A stretch of 64,000 bases of DNA from Neolewinella antarctica (GCF_011927835.1 NZ_JAATJH010000001.1:449104-513103), one strand, 5' to 3'; shown: positions 46,011 to 55,136, numbered from the stretch's first letter. The notes: a model not told the origin generated them from the letters alone. Made by a program: numbers and translations.

Positions 46011-46535
46011 ATGATTAAAATCTTAGTTACCGGTCCGGAAAGCAGTGGCAAGTCGACGTTAGCGCGTGGGCTTGCCACTTTTTTTTCGGGGGCGTACGTG
46101 CCGGAGTTTGCGCGGGGGTACCTGGAAAAGGACCCCGCTTACGTTGCGGCGGATTTGGATGTAATGTTAGCTGGTCAGTTAGCTGGTGAACGGGCTGCTT
46201 TAGATCTCGGGGATGTAGAAATTATGATTTGTGATACCGGTCCGATCGTGCTCTACGTGTGGTCGTCCGTCAAGTATGGCCAGGTCTCGAAGGCCATTGC
46301 GAAAGCTATTGCGGAGATTGATTATGACTTGATTTTACTCTGTTATCCTGACTTGCCGTGGGCGGATGATCCGCTGCGTGAACACCCTGACGTAAGAGAT
46401 CGGTTACTTATTTACGAACGGTATCTGAAGCTGGTACACCAGTCGGGTATTACCCTTGCGATTATCTCTGGTGAGGATCGAGAGCAAACGGCAATTCAGG
46501 CCATTCGGGTTCTCTATCCCAACTGTTCGAAATAA
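46011..46535 (+). CDS. NadR-like nucleotide kinase (nicotinamide riboside kinase type)
   Basis: 174 residues. A P-loop ILVTGPESSGKSTLA stands at the N-terminus, followed by YVPEFARGYLEK, MICDTGPIVLYVWSSVKYG and LILLCYPDLPWADDPLREHPDVRDRLL, the pattern of the C-terminal ribosylnicotinamide kinase domain of NadR. There is no adenylyltransferase or regulatory HTH domain, so it is the stand-alone kinase. It would phosphorylate nicotinamide riboside to NMN in NAD salvage. It follows the SPFH gene closely and is probably cotranscribed. Confidence 0.8.
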   Translation: MIKILVTGPESSGKSTLARGLATFFSGAYVPEFARGYLEKDPAYVAADLDVMLAGQLAGERAALDLGDVEIMICDTGPIVLYVWSSVKYGQVSKAIAKAIAEIDYDLILLCYPDLPWADDPLREHPDVRDRLLIYERYLKLVHQSGITLAIISGEDREQTAIQAIRVLYPNCSK

Positions 46536-46548
46536 TTACCTCATACCA

Positions 46549-47802
46549 TCACTCCCCAAAAGTCCGCCCCATCTCCCGCGCCGCCATCCCGTTGAGGATA
46601 AATTGATAAGCCAGAATAGCAACGCCCGCAATGCTAAGCAAGGTCAAATTCAGAAGTAGCGCACCAGCAAGTCCCACTAAGGCCAACCCGACCGTATACG
46701 CAGTCAAGATCTGCTTCTGACGCTTCCGCAACGGCCGTAAAAAAGTACCGAGTGGAATGGTCAGCGCAATCAACACCATCCCCAATAAAAAGAACACATC
46801 GTAACCAGTTACTGCACTGGCTACGAAGCTGATTACCCCACCAATGAAGGAGCCACCAACGAGGCGGGCCATGACCTTCTCCTCCTGATCCAGCAGCACC
46901 CGGCCGTACTGATTCGTGAGCAAGTAGAAATTCATCAAAGGCGTGATGATCCAGGAGAGCAAGAAAATTCCTACGAAGAAGTACACAATGGGCTGGACGT
47001 AAGGCGCGTAAGCCGGGTTGCTGCCTGCGAACCGGTTCAGTGCATTCACGCCGATCCACAATCCGATAGTGATGCCAAAGGAGGCGCTGCCAGACAGCCG
47101 GGCCATGAATTGCTGGTATTTAAAATAGCCCCGGTAGATGGGAAATCTGGCCTTCAGTCCTTCCAGCATGACGTACCTCGCCATGTCATTTTGTGGAGTC
47201 AGGCTTAGTGCGTAGCGCGCGCGCTCCAGTGCCTCCTTCGACTTCCCCTGCGAGAGCAGCGAGTAGGCGTGTTGCGCAATGGTCGTCGGGTCTTCCGGAG
47301 AAAGGTTCAAGGCATCTTCGACCGTTACGCCAACATCCTTGTGGCCCAAAAGACTACCGACGAATATCTTGAGATTAAGCGCCGCCGAATCTTCGGGGTT
47401 GATGGCGAGTGCTTCATCCACGTAGTATAACGCGCCGTCATAATTACGCTGCTTCATCTTTATGCGGGCCATCAGTACGTAAGCGTCCGCATCCCGCGCA
47501 TTCATTTGCAGGAGCGTCTCGGCGTAGGTCTGGGCCACCTTGTCCTTACCATCCATCAACTCCAGCGAGGCAGCCAGCCGGAGCACGGTCGGATCGTCTG
47601 GATTCTCATTGACGATCGGCCCCATCACCTCGCGGGCTGCCTTCTTCTCCCCCAAGTTGAGCAGCACGTTGACGTAGTTGAGTTGCGCGAACCGGTCGTC
47701 GGGAAAGTCCGACAGATAATTCTCCAGCAGTTCCCGGCTTTCCTTAAAACGATCCTGCTGAAAGAGGAGACTGAGGCGTTGTTGTAGGTTGTTTGGTGAC
47801 AA
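46549..47802 (-). CDS. TPR-repeat membrane protein
   Basis: 417 residues from a TTG start (no in-frame ATG nearby). Residues 1-210 hold about six tetratricopeptide repeats (DRFAQLNYVNVLLNLGEKKAA, DADAYVLMARIKMKQRNYDGALYYVDEALAINPED, ALERARYALSLTPQNDMA). The C-terminal half has five or so membrane helices, e.g. PIVYFFVGIFLLSWIITPLM and LFFLLGMVLIALTIPLG-type segments. The TPR part should face the cytosol. It lies downstream of a TPR-AAA ATPase on the same strand, separated by ~340 bp with a tandem repeat. Function unknown. Confidence 0.75.
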   Translation of the reverse strand: MSPNNLQQRLSLLFQQDRFKESRELLENYLSDFPDDRFAQLNYVNVLLNLGEKKAAREVMGPIVNENPDDPTVLRLAASLELMDGKDKVAQTYAETLLQMNARDADAYVLMARIKMKQRNYDGALYYVDEALAINPEDSAALNLKIFVGSLLGHKDVGVTVEDALNLSPEDPTTIAQHAYSLLSQGKSKEALERARYALSLTPQNDMARYVMLEGLKARFPIYRGYFKYQQFMARLSGSASFGITIGLWIGVNALNRFAGSNPAYAPYVQPIVYFFVGIFLLSWIITPLMNFYLLTNQYGRVLLDQEEKVMARLVGGSFIGGVISFVASAVTGYDVFFLLGMVLIALTIPLGTFLRPLRKRQKQILTAYTVGLALVGLAGALLLNLTLLSIAGVAILAYQFILNGMAAREMGRTFGE

Positions 47803-48140
47803 ATCGGGATGAGTTTAGAGGAAATAGCAAAGATTGACCACTACTAATATTGGTCTGGTATTTTCAGCAATCTCCGTTTAGGCCCGGAGGGTCGTCTACC
47901 GTAGCGTGGGACCCCGAAGGAGACGCGTAGCGCATGCTTCCCCACGTTTTCGTTTAATTCGTAGCGTGCGCATGCAGTCCCACGTTTTCGTTTAATTCGT
48001 AGCATGCGCATGCAGCCCCACGTTTCCGTTTATTATTTATAAGGATTTGTGTCCCACAATTTGGTTTGTGGTTATGGGCTATTGTCCTGAAATGTTTTTG
48101 TTATCCCACAAATAATTTTAATGAATGAGTCTAATTCCCC
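47803..48140. other. Intergenic region with tandem repeat
   Basis: 338 bp between the AAA-ATPase gene and the TPR gene. It contains the 38-bp tandem repeat described below and, near the TPR start, a weak minus-strand -7-like AATCTTTG (about 47828-47835). Confidence 0.5.
47941..48035. repeat. 38-bp tandem repeat, about 2.5 units
   Basis: Units at 47941-47978 and 47979-48016 differ at two positions; a partial third follows to ~48035. Each starts CCCACGTTTTCGTTTAATTC and ends with GCGCATGCAG, which contains the palindrome GCATGC. A degenerate unit precedes (about 47900-47940). The units abut without spacers, so this is not a CRISPR array. Confidence 0.8.
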
Positions 48141-49448
48141 TCACTTCAAATACCCCAAAATATCATCATAAAGCCCCCCCTTATTAGCAAAAGTAGCATA
48201 GTTCCGCGCCGTAGAAAACCATTCGCTGGTCGAAGGCTTATGCCGCTCGGCGGCAGCTAGCAAATCTTTGGTTTCAATTGGCCTGGGAGCCCCCGTCTTG
48301 ATCGCCTGTTCCAGAATATTTTCAATGGCAATATCGATGACTGCGTTCAGGTCGGCACCGGAGAAGTCCTTCGTGCGCTTAGCGATCTTAACGTAATCGA
48401 TCTTTCCAAGCGGTTTATCCTTCAGCTTAAGTTTCAGGATGGCCTCCCGGCCGGTCGCATCGGGTGGTGGGACGAAGATGATGCGGTCAAAACGCCCCGG
48501 ACGGCGAAAGGCGGTATCGAGATGCCAGGGAACGTTGGTCGCGCCGATGATCAACAGACCTTCATTATTCGATTCGATCCCGTCGAGCTCCGCGAGGAAC
48601 TGGTTGATCAGGTTTCGGCCAGCGGATTGGCGCATATCGGAACGCTTGGCACCAAGCGCATCTACCTCGTCGAAGAACAGCACGCAGGGCGCCTTGCGAC
48701 GAGCCAGGTCAAAATATTCGGAAAGTTGCTTTTCGGAATTGCCGATCCACATGTCCAGCACGTCATTGAGTCCGACACTGATGAAGTTGGCGTTGATCTC
48801 GCCGGCCGTGGCGCGGGCGATAAATGTTTTGCCGCAGCCGGGAGGTCCGTAGAGTAGGATACCGCCACCGACTTTCTTACCGTAGCTTTTGTAGAGGTCG
48901 ACGTGCTGGAGGGGTTGGATGATCTTTAAGTCGATTTCCCGCTTCACGCCTTCCATGCCGCCGACGTCGGAGAAGTTAGTGTCGGGCTTGGCCATCAGGC
49001 GGAATTCGTCTTCGGTCGCGTCGATGGTGTATTCAATATCGACGCCCAGGCGAAATTGCTGGTCGAGCTCGTCGTCGGCGACGTCATCGTCGTGCTCCAC
49101 CGCGCCGCGGTAGACTTCGCCGGCGCGGGCCGTGTCGCCGTCCTTCAGGTAAGCTTTGGCAACCAGGACGCGCGATTCCGGAGAGAGCAGAATGGGTTCT
49201 TCGACTTCCTCGAAAATGATGAGGCAGGTAGAATATTTTTCCTGTTTGAAGTAGACTTCTATAAGGTACTCCTTAAGGTCGATCGAATGAGGCTCCTTAC
49301 GGATCAGTTTATTCAGTTCCTTTTCAAGTTCTTTCTCCTCTCCACCAACCTCCCGCAATTTCTCGATCAGTAAACGCCTGATGTAGACGTTCTCGGGAGA
49401 AGCGGAAAGGGCTTGGCGAAGGTCGTTGAGTTCTTTTTGGTGGTCCAT
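48141..49448 (-). CDS. AAA+ ATPase with N-terminal TPR-like domain
   Basis: 435 residues. The N-terminal ~130 residues are helical repeats resembling TPRs. The AAA+ domain follows: SDVGGMEGVKREIDLKI, Walker A LLYGPPGCGKTFIARATAGE, Walker B CVLFFDEVDALGAKR, second region of homology NQFLAELDGIESNNEGLLIIGATNVPWHLDTAFRRPGRFDR with both Arg fingers, and a lid helix. It is like one ring of Cdc48/VAT-type unfoldases but without a protease domain. It probably remodels protein complexes, with its TPR part recruiting partners. The TPR membrane protein gene lies downstream on the same strand. Confidence 0.85.
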   Translation of the reverse strand: MDHQKELNDLRQALSASPENVYIRRLLIEKLREVGGEEKELEKELNKLIRKEPHSIDLKEYLIEVYFKQEKYSTCLIIFEEVEEPILLSPESRVLVAKAYLKDGDTARAGEVYRGAVEHDDDVADDELDQQFRLGVDIEYTIDATEDEFRLMAKPDTNFSDVGGMEGVKREIDLKIIQPLQHVDLYKSYGKKVGGGILLYGPPGCGKTFIARATAGEINANFISVGLNDVLDMWIGNSEKQLSEYFDLARRKAPCVLFFDEVDALGAKRSDMRQSAGRNLINQFLAELDGIESNNEGLLIIGATNVPWHLDTAFRRPGRFDRIIFVPPPDATGREAILKLKLKDKPLGKIDYVKIAKRTKDFSGADLNAVIDIAIENILEQAIKTGAPRPIETKDLLAAAERHKPSTSEWFSTARNYATFANKGGLYDDILGYLK

Positions 49449-49537
49449 GTTCAGTCCTGGGTTTTACCGCCCGTTCGTCAATAACCGAGTGGGCACCGGT
49501 GTTCGCTTAAATGATCTTAGGGCCAAAAACGTTGCCG

Positions 49538-50671
49538 TCAGACCCGTAAAGTCCGTTCCAGCAAAACCCGTGCCCGAAAAGTAATGCACGCCATCCAGAA
49601 TCCAAAGAGCGTCCAGCCAATTATGATGGGGTAAAAGACCATGCGCATGGTGCTGTCGAGGTCTTCGCCGCCCATCGCCGGGTTGCCCGCCGCCCCCGGA
49701 TGCAGGGAATCACCGACCAGCCGGGGCAGGATGTAGATTAAGGGAATGAGGCAGGCAAAGGCGAAAATATTGTAAGCCGCGCTCAGTCGTGCCCGCTGCT
49801 CGGCGTCCGGCAGTGCGGCGCGGAGGGCGAAGTAACCGCCGTAAATCAGCAATGCGATGAGCGTCGTGAATTGCTTGATGTCCCAGCTCCAGTAGGTCCC
49901 CCAGGTGTATTTGGCCCAAACCGCGCCGGTTAGCAGACCAAGAATACCAAAAAGCATCCCGACGGAAGTGAAGGCGACGGCCCAATAGTCAGCTTTATCG
50001 CGGCGGCTGACGGTGTGGATACCGTCCAGCATCGTCTCGCCACTGCGCCGCAGGTACTTGATCGCGTACACGACCCCGGCGATGAACAGAAACATCATCG
50101 CGAACCAGAGACTGACGTGAAAGTAAGTGTTCCGGATCGTTTCCAATAAGACATTTCGGTAGGGAAAAGTGATTCCTTGGCTTGGGAACAAGTCGCCCTT
50201 TACGATAGCTCCGGTCGTCCAGCCGGTTTCCGCCACTTCCGTGCTTAGCGGGGTGGTGACTTGCCGCAAGGTCACGGCATCCGGCACGACGAAGGTGCCA
50301 TCGTTGTCGGTGGTCATGATAATCGGGAGCGCGCGTGCTTGTCCGGCGGGGACATCGTTTTCGGGCAGATATTCAGGAAAGGTGAAGGTCAGTTTGGCGC
50401 GCCGGTCGTCAATTATTTCTATGCGGTCCGCTCGGAGGGCTAGTCCCTCCCCTGCTCTTACCCACGCATTCACGGCACCTGCGTCCGCGCCCAAAAAACT
50501 GGTGTTATACCCCAGCATTTCAAACGTTTCCGTCTGCCCCAACGTCGCGCTACCCGGCATCACGCCGTAAGCATTCGGCTTCAGCGGCACCAGCAAACCC
50601 GCCACGATTCCGTAAACGACCAGCGCCACGCCGAGCCATTTCCACCAGGATTTACGCATCATCTTTTCCAT
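49538..50671 (-). CDS. CcmC/CcsA-family cytochrome c biogenesis protein
   Basis: 377 residues from the ATG at 50671; the open frame upstream is promoter sequence. The first helix and a periplasmic loop (~30-180) are followed by six helices with VWAKYTWGTYWSWDIKQF, the tryptophan-rich WGxxWxWD haem-binding signature, and conserved His residues in NTYFHVSLWFAMMFLF. CcsA/CcmC proteins handle haem at the outer face of the inner membrane for cytochrome c maturation. The large loop after helix 1 is longer than in E. coli CcmC. It carries an in-frame copy of the 18-bp motif (GADAGA). Confidence 0.85.
   Translation of the reverse strand: MEKMMRKSWWKWLGVALVVYGIVAGLLVPLKPNAYGVMPGSATLGQTETFEMLGYNTSFLGADAGAVNAWVRAGEGLALRADRIEIIDDRRAKLTFTFPEYLPENDVPAGQARALPIIMTTDNDGTFVVPDAVTLRQVTTPLSTEVAETGWTTGAIVKGDLFPSQGITFPYRNVLLETIRNTYFHVSLWFAMMFLFIAGVVYAIKYLRRSGETMLDGIHTVSRRDKADYWAVAFTSVGMLFGILGLLTGAVWAKYTWGTYWSWDIKQFTTLIALLIYGGYFALRAALPDAEQRARLSAAYNIFAFACLIPLIYILPRLVGDSLHPGAAGNPAMGGEDLDSTMRMVFYPIIIGWTLFGFWMACITFRARVLLERTLRV
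50475..50492 (+). repeat. 18-bp dispersed motif, copy 13, within the ccsA-like gene
   Basis: GCACCTGCGTCCGCGCCC, two mismatches, antisense to the gene. Confidence 0.65.
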
Positions 50672-50675
50672 GCCG

Positions 50676-50683
50676 CAAAGATA
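50676..50683 (-). promoter_or_regulatory. Promoter of the ccsA-like gene, leaderless
   Basis: TATCTTTG on the minus strand, only four bases before the ATG at 50671. The 18-bp motif lies 11 nt upstream, over the -33 region. Confidence 0.7.
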
Positions 50684-50694
50684 CCTGACAATTT

Positions 50695-50712
50695 GGGCGC
50701 GGACGCGGGTGC
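50695..50712 (-). repeat. 18-bp dispersed motif, copy 14
   Basis: GCACCCGCGTCCGCGCCC on the minus strand, one mismatch, immediately upstream of the ccsA-like promoter. Confidence 0.8.
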
Positions 50713-50791
50713 CGGGGGACTGGGCAAGGAATTTGATGATACCGTGATCGAAAGCAGCTAAATACCGTTCTACCCGACAAATACCCCGAAC

Positions 50792-52846
50792 ATGACCGCC
50801 CCCAAAGCCACCAAGAAACCCCACACCCTGACCGCCCACGGCCAGGACCGCAACGACGATTACTACTGGCTAAACAAACGCGAAAACCCCGAAGTCATCA
50901 CCTACCTCGAATCAGAAAACACCTGGTTCGCCGACCGCACGAAGCACACCGATGATTTCAGAAACGATCTCTTCGAAGAAATCAAGGGCCGCATCAAACA
51001 GGACGATCAATCCGTCCCCTACGTCTTCCGCGGCTACGAATACCAAACGAGCTACGACACTGGCGATCAGTACCCTAAATACCTCCGCCGCAAGCTAGAC
51101 AAGAAGGAGCAAGAGACGTTGCTCAACGTCAACGAACTCGCCGAACCCCACGATTTCTACAAAGTCGGCGGCCTCACCGTCAGCGACGACAACCGTTACC
51201 TGGCCTACGGCGAAGACACGATCAGCCGCCGTATCTACACCATCCGTATCAAAGACCTGGCAACCGGTCATTACCTGCCCGACGTTATCCCCAACACCAC
51301 CGGCGGCAGTGTCTGGAGCGCCGACGGGAACTATATATTCTACTCCATTAAAGACGAAAGTCTGCGCCCCTACAAGATCATGCGCCACGAACTCGGCACC
51401 GCGCCGCAGGACGACGTGACGGTTTTTGAAGAGACCGACGAGACTTTCCGCGCCTTCGTTTACCGCAGTAAATCCCGGAAATACATCATCCTCGGTTCCG
51501 CCCAAACCGTCAGCAACGAGTACCGGCTGCTGAAGGCCGACGAGCCACTCGCGGAACCACGGATGTTTCAACCCCGCGAGCGCAATCTGGAATACAGCAT
51601 CGCGCACATCGACGATCGCTTCTACGTCCTGACGAACCTCGGCGCCAAGAATTTCCAGCTGATGGAAACGCCGGAGGAGGCGACCGAAAAAGATAACTGG
51701 ACGACTGTCATTGCCAAACGGCCGAACACTTTATTGGAGGACGTCGAGTTGTTCAAAAACTACCTCGTCCTTTCCGAGCGCACGAACGGTTTGACGCAGC
51801 TGCGGGTGATTTCAAACCCGGGTCAATTGAAAAACAGTACCGACAACTCTTACTACCTGGATTTCAAGGACGAAGCCTACATGGCCTACACCTCCCAAAA
51901 TCCGGAATTCGACACCCAAACCCTTCGCTACGGCTACCAGTCGATGACCACCCCGGCCTCTACTTATGATTTTGACATGGTCACCAAGGAGCAGACCTTA
52001 TTGAAGCAGCAACCCGTCCTCGGCGAATTCAGTCCGGACGATTACGTGAGCGAGCGTCGTTTTTCCGTTAGCCGCGACGGCACGAAAGTCCCACTGAGCA
52101 TCGTCTATCATAAAGACACCCCGAAAGACGGCACCGCTCCCCTGCTCCTCTACGCTTACGGGAGCTATGGCCACAGCATGGACCCCTATTTCAGCGTCGC
52201 CCGCCTATCGCTTCTTAATCGCGGTTTCATCTACGTCATCGCCCACGTACGCGGAGGTGAGGAGATGGGGCGGCACTGGTACGAAGATGGTAAACTCCTG
52301 AAGAAGAAAAATACCTTCAATGATTTTATCGATGCAGGAGAATGGCTGGTTGACAACAACTACACCAAGCCGGAAAATCTTTACGCAATGGGCGGTAGCG
52401 CCGGTGGCCTGCTGATGGGTGCCATCATTAACCAGCGCCCGGACCTCTGGGCCGGCGTCGTCGCGCAAGTTCCTTTCGTGGACGTCGTTACCACCATGCT
52501 CGACGACAGCATCCCCCTCACTACGGGGGAATACGACGAGTGGGGCAACCCGAACGAGCGGGAAGCCTACGAGTACATCCTGAGTTACAGCCCCTACGAC
52601 CAGGTGAAGGCGCAAGCGTACCCGAACCTACTCATTACGACCGGCCTGCACGACAGCCAGGTTCAGTACTGGGAACCCGCCAAGTGGATCGCGAAACTGC
52701 GTGAGCTGCGGACGAACGAGAACGAACTCGTCATGCACACGAATATGGAAGCGGGCCACGGTGGTGCATCCGGGCGGTTTGATGCGATTAAAGAAGTGGC
52801 TCGGGATTATGCCTGGGTACTGGATTTGGCGGGTAAGGCAAAATGA
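50792..52846 (+). CDS. ptrB: Oligopeptidase B-type S9 serine peptidase
   Basis: 684 residues, the length of protease II. The N-terminal beta-propeller begins with NDDYYWLNKRENPEVITYLESEN. The C-terminal alpha/beta hydrolase domain contains VPLSIVYHKDTPKDGTAPLLLYAYGSYG, AHVRGGEEMGRHWYEDGKLLKKKNTFNDF, nucleophile Ser in MGGSAGGLLMG and catalytic His in EAGHGGASGRF. The propeller restricts access, so it cleaves short peptides after basic residues. There is no signal peptide, hence a cytosolic enzyme. It is divergent from the ccsA-like gene. Confidence 0.9.
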   Translation: MTAPKATKKPHTLTAHGQDRNDDYYWLNKRENPEVITYLESENTWFADRTKHTDDFRNDLFEEIKGRIKQDDQSVPYVFRGYEYQTSYDTGDQYPKYLRRKLDKKEQETLLNVNELAEPHDFYKVGGLTVSDDNRYLAYGEDTISRRIYTIRIKDLATGHYLPDVIPNTTGGSVWSADGNYIFYSIKDESLRPYKIMRHELGTAPQDDVTVFEETDETFRAFVYRSKSRKYIILGSAQTVSNEYRLLKADEPLAEPRMFQPRERNLEYSIAHIDDRFYVLTNLGAKNFQLMETPEEATEKDNWTTVIAKRPNTLLEDVELFKNYLVLSERTNGLTQLRVISNPGQLKNSTDNSYYLDFKDEAYMAYTSQNPEFDTQTLRYGYQSMTTPASTYDFDMVTKEQTLLKQQPVLGEFSPDDYVSERRFSVSRDGTKVPLSIVYHKDTPKDGTAPLLLYAYGSYGHSMDPYFSVARLSLLNRGFIYVIAHVRGGEEMGRHWYEDGKLLKKKNTFNDFIDAGEWLVDNNYTKPENLYAMGGSAGGLLMGAIINQRPDLWAGVVAQVPFVDVVTTMLDDSIPLTTGEYDEWGNPNEREAYEYILSYSPYDQVKAQAYPNLLITTGLHDSQVQYWEPAKWIAKLRELRTNENELVMHTNMEAGHGGASGRFDAIKEVARDYAWVLDLAGKAK

Positions 52847-52895
52847 TTTGTCGCGAATAAACCATCCCCGCTGCCGAACATTACGCACACGTACG

Positions 52896-52913
52896 CCGGG
52901 GTAAACACCCCGG
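52896..52913 (+). terminator. Hairpin after ptrB
   Basis: CCGGGGT (52896-52902) and ACCCCGG (52907-52913) form a 7-bp stem with a 4-nt loop. No U-tract follows, so termination is only likely. Confidence 0.4.
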
Positions 52914-52951
52914 GATGACGCTGCGTATTACCATTAACCAAACCGATAAAC

Positions 52952-53269
52952 ATGTACCTTTTATACGATACGAACTTAGCCTCCGACTGGCCTTACCTGC
53001 TTGGTGTTGTCGTAATCATTGTCGGCCTCGTGCTTTACTACCAGAAAGCGAAGACGGACCAGATCGAACTCAAGAAAGCCGAGCACGACGCATACAGTCA
53101 CGTCGTGAACGATTCCAACTATAACATCAACCGCGAAGGCATGGATGGTCACCGCGACCAAGACCTCAGTAAAGAGGAAGCAAAGCAAGCGATCGATACG
53201 CTCAAGGAAACGGGGCAGATCCCCACGCAGGGCGAGTTCAACGAACTGAAGAAAGACCTGGAGAAGTAA
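52952..53269 (+). CDS. Small single-pass membrane protein
   Basis: 105 residues. One helix (YLLGVVVIIVGLVLYYQ, ~14-30) is followed by a charged, mostly helical cytosolic tail with a KEEAKQAIDTLKETGQIPTQGEFNELKK segment. I do not recognise the family. The frame has good codon use and stands alone between ptrB and lptF-like gene. Confidence 0.6.
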   Translation: MYLLYDTNLASDWPYLLGVVVIIVGLVLYYQKAKTDQIELKKAEHDAYSHVVNDSNYNINREGMDGHRDQDLSKEEAKQAIDTLKETGQIPTQGEFNELKKDLEK

Positions 53270-53311
53270 TCCTTCACGACGGGTGAGCGATTCAGCTACC
53301 GATTAGCGATC

Positions 53312-53353
53312 TACCTTTGGCGCGGCCAGGACCATTTGCGTGGTTCTGGCCGC
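53312..53353 (+). promoter_or_regulatory. Promoter and 5' hairpin of the lptF/G-like gene
   Basis: TACCTTTG (53312-53319) is a -7 box. Immediately after it GCGGCCAGGACCA (53322-53334) and TGGTTCTGGCCGC (53341-53353) form a 13-bp stem with one G-U-type mismatch and a 6-nt loop. The hairpin would be at the extreme 5' end of the transcript, ~100 nt before the start codon; it could alternatively terminate the gene upstream. Confidence 0.55.
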
Positions 53354-53450
53354 CGTCGTGTATCCCTGCGCCGGATGACAGCGTTCAGCTAGTTCTCCTC
53401 GATACCACCTTATCCTACCTGGCCGTGTCTCTACGGCCTTACCCCAATAA

Positions 53451-55136
53451 ATGAAGAAGCTCGATAAATTGATGATCAAGCAGTTCATCGGACCGTTTTT
53501 CGTGACGTTCGCGATTGCCATGTTCGTGCTCATCATGCAGGCGCTCTGGCAGTACCTGGAGCGGATTGCCGGTAAGGGACTTAGCTTTTTTACGGTCATT
53601 GAGCTGCTTTCTTACAAGTGCGTCGGGTTGGTACCCCTGGCTTTGCCATTGGCTTTACTCATTTCGTCCGTCATGGTCCTGGGGGGGATGGCGGAGCACT
53701 ATGAACTGTCGAGCATCAAATCCGCCGGCACGAGTTTGCTGCGGGTCATGATGCCGATGATCGTTTTTGGCGTGCTTTCCGCCGGAGCTAGTTTTATGGT
53801 TTCTGACTACGTCATCCCGGCCGCCAATCTCCAGTTCGGGGCGCGGATGTACGACATCAACCAGAAAAAACCGACGCTGAACATGGAGCCGGGCATGTTC
53901 AATACGGACTTCAACGGGTTTGCCATTCGGCTCGGGGAGCGGGATACGGACGGCCGCAACATCTCCGACGTGCTGATCTACGACCACAGCCGCGCAACGA
54001 CGGGCGACCTGGGGCAAATCACGGCAAAAACCGGGCAGATGTACACGGAAAACGACGGCCAGGCACTCGTCATGGAACTCAACGACGGCGTGCAGTATTC
54101 CGACCGGAAAACGGCGGGCTCCGGCAAAAACTCCCTGCCCTACGTGCGCACCTATTTCGATACCTACGAAAAGATCTTCGACCTAAAGCAGTTCAACCTG
54201 GGCCAGACCGACGTCAGCTTGTTCGAGACGAACCGCTCCATGCTTTCCTCCTGGCAACTTCAGATCGGCATCGACTCGATCAGTGACGTCATCGGCACCC
54301 GCAAGCAAACCATTAGTAATCACGCAAAAACGTACTTACCACTACTGCGCAAGGACACGACCAAATTCGGATTATCCACCACGACGCGCTTTAGCGGCCT
54401 CGACAGCGGCAGTAGAGCTTCGCGCCCTAATGCGGAAGATGATGAGTTATCCGGTATAGACTCCCTCGACGTGGAAGAACTCATCACCGACGCAAAGACT
54501 TCTCCGCTCCGGCCGACCAAGCAGTCGTCGGAAGCGACCCAGCTGGCGGAGACTCGTGATGCCGCAACCCACCAAGGCGCCCTCGAAAAGGCCCGTAAAC
54601 ACCGCCTCGTCACGGCTGCGGCGGACTGGCCGGGCATGGATGGCATGTTACTGGTGGCAGCTAAGGACGGACGCAAAAGAACGTACAACCGCGCGCGCTC
54701 CGGCGTCCGTTCGGTAGTGAGCCAGGCGGCGTCGACGGCCAGAATACTTCCGGGAATTCACGAGAACCGAATTAAATACGTGTACGACAAGCACATGAAG
54801 TTCAGCATGGCGGTGGTCTGCATCATCTTCATTTTCATTGGCGCGCCGATGGGGGCGATTGTACGCAAGGGTGGCTTTGGTTATCCGATTCTGGTCTCCA
54901 TCATCTTCTTCGTAATTTTTATCATCCTCACCATTTTGTGCCGGAAGCTCGCGGAGAGCTTCGTCGTCAACGGCGTGCTCGCCGGCTGGCTGCCCTGCAT
55001 CATTCTTTTCCCGGTGAGCCTTTACATCACGGATCGTGCCATGAAGGACGCAAAGCTGATCGACTTCGATAACATCAGCGATCTGTTCAAAAAGCTCTAC
55101 GCCAGGTACGTCAAAAAGGGCGCCCCGACTAAGTAA
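53451..55136 (+). CDS. LptF/LptG-family permease
   Basis: 561 residues. The N-terminal block DKLMIKQFIGPFFVTFAIAMFVLIMQALWQYL and three helices, then a beta-rich periplasmic domain, then three C-terminal helices (FSMAVVCIIFIFIGAPMGAIVRKGGFGYPILVSI) match YjgP/YjgQ. Such proteins form the membrane part of the LptBFG transporter that extracts lipopolysaccharide. It is longer than E. coli LptF (366) because of a ~150-residue polar insertion (about 300-440) before the last helices, common in Bacteroidota. F versus G cannot be decided. Confidence 0.85.
   Translation: MKKLDKLMIKQFIGPFFVTFAIAMFVLIMQALWQYLERIAGKGLSFFTVIELLSYKCVGLVPLALPLALLISSVMVLGGMAEHYELSSIKSAGTSLLRVMMPMIVFGVLSAGASFMVSDYVIPAANLQFGARMYDINQKKPTLNMEPGMFNTDFNGFAIRLGERDTDGRNISDVLIYDHSRATTGDLGQITAKTGQMYTENDGQALVMELNDGVQYSDRKTAGSGKNSLPYVRTYFDTYEKIFDLKQFNLGQTDVSLFETNRSMLSSWQLQIGIDSISDVIGTRKQTISNHAKTYLPLLRKDTTKFGLSTTTRFSGLDSGSRASRPNAEDDELSGIDSLDVEELITDAKTSPLRPTKQSSEATQLAETRDAATHQGALEKARKHRLVTAAADWPGMDGMLLVAAKDGRKRTYNRARSGVRSVVSQAASTARILPGIHENRIKYVYDKHMKFSMAVVCIIFIFIGAPMGAIVRKGGFGYPILVSIIFFVIFIILTILCRKLAESFVVNGVLAGWLPCIILFPVSLYITDRAMKDAKLIDFDNISDLFKKLYARYVKKGAPTK

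Noticed and set aside
47941-48035. Possible CRISPR array
   Set aside because: Units are contiguous without unique spacers and there are only ~2.5 of them; no cas gene nearby.
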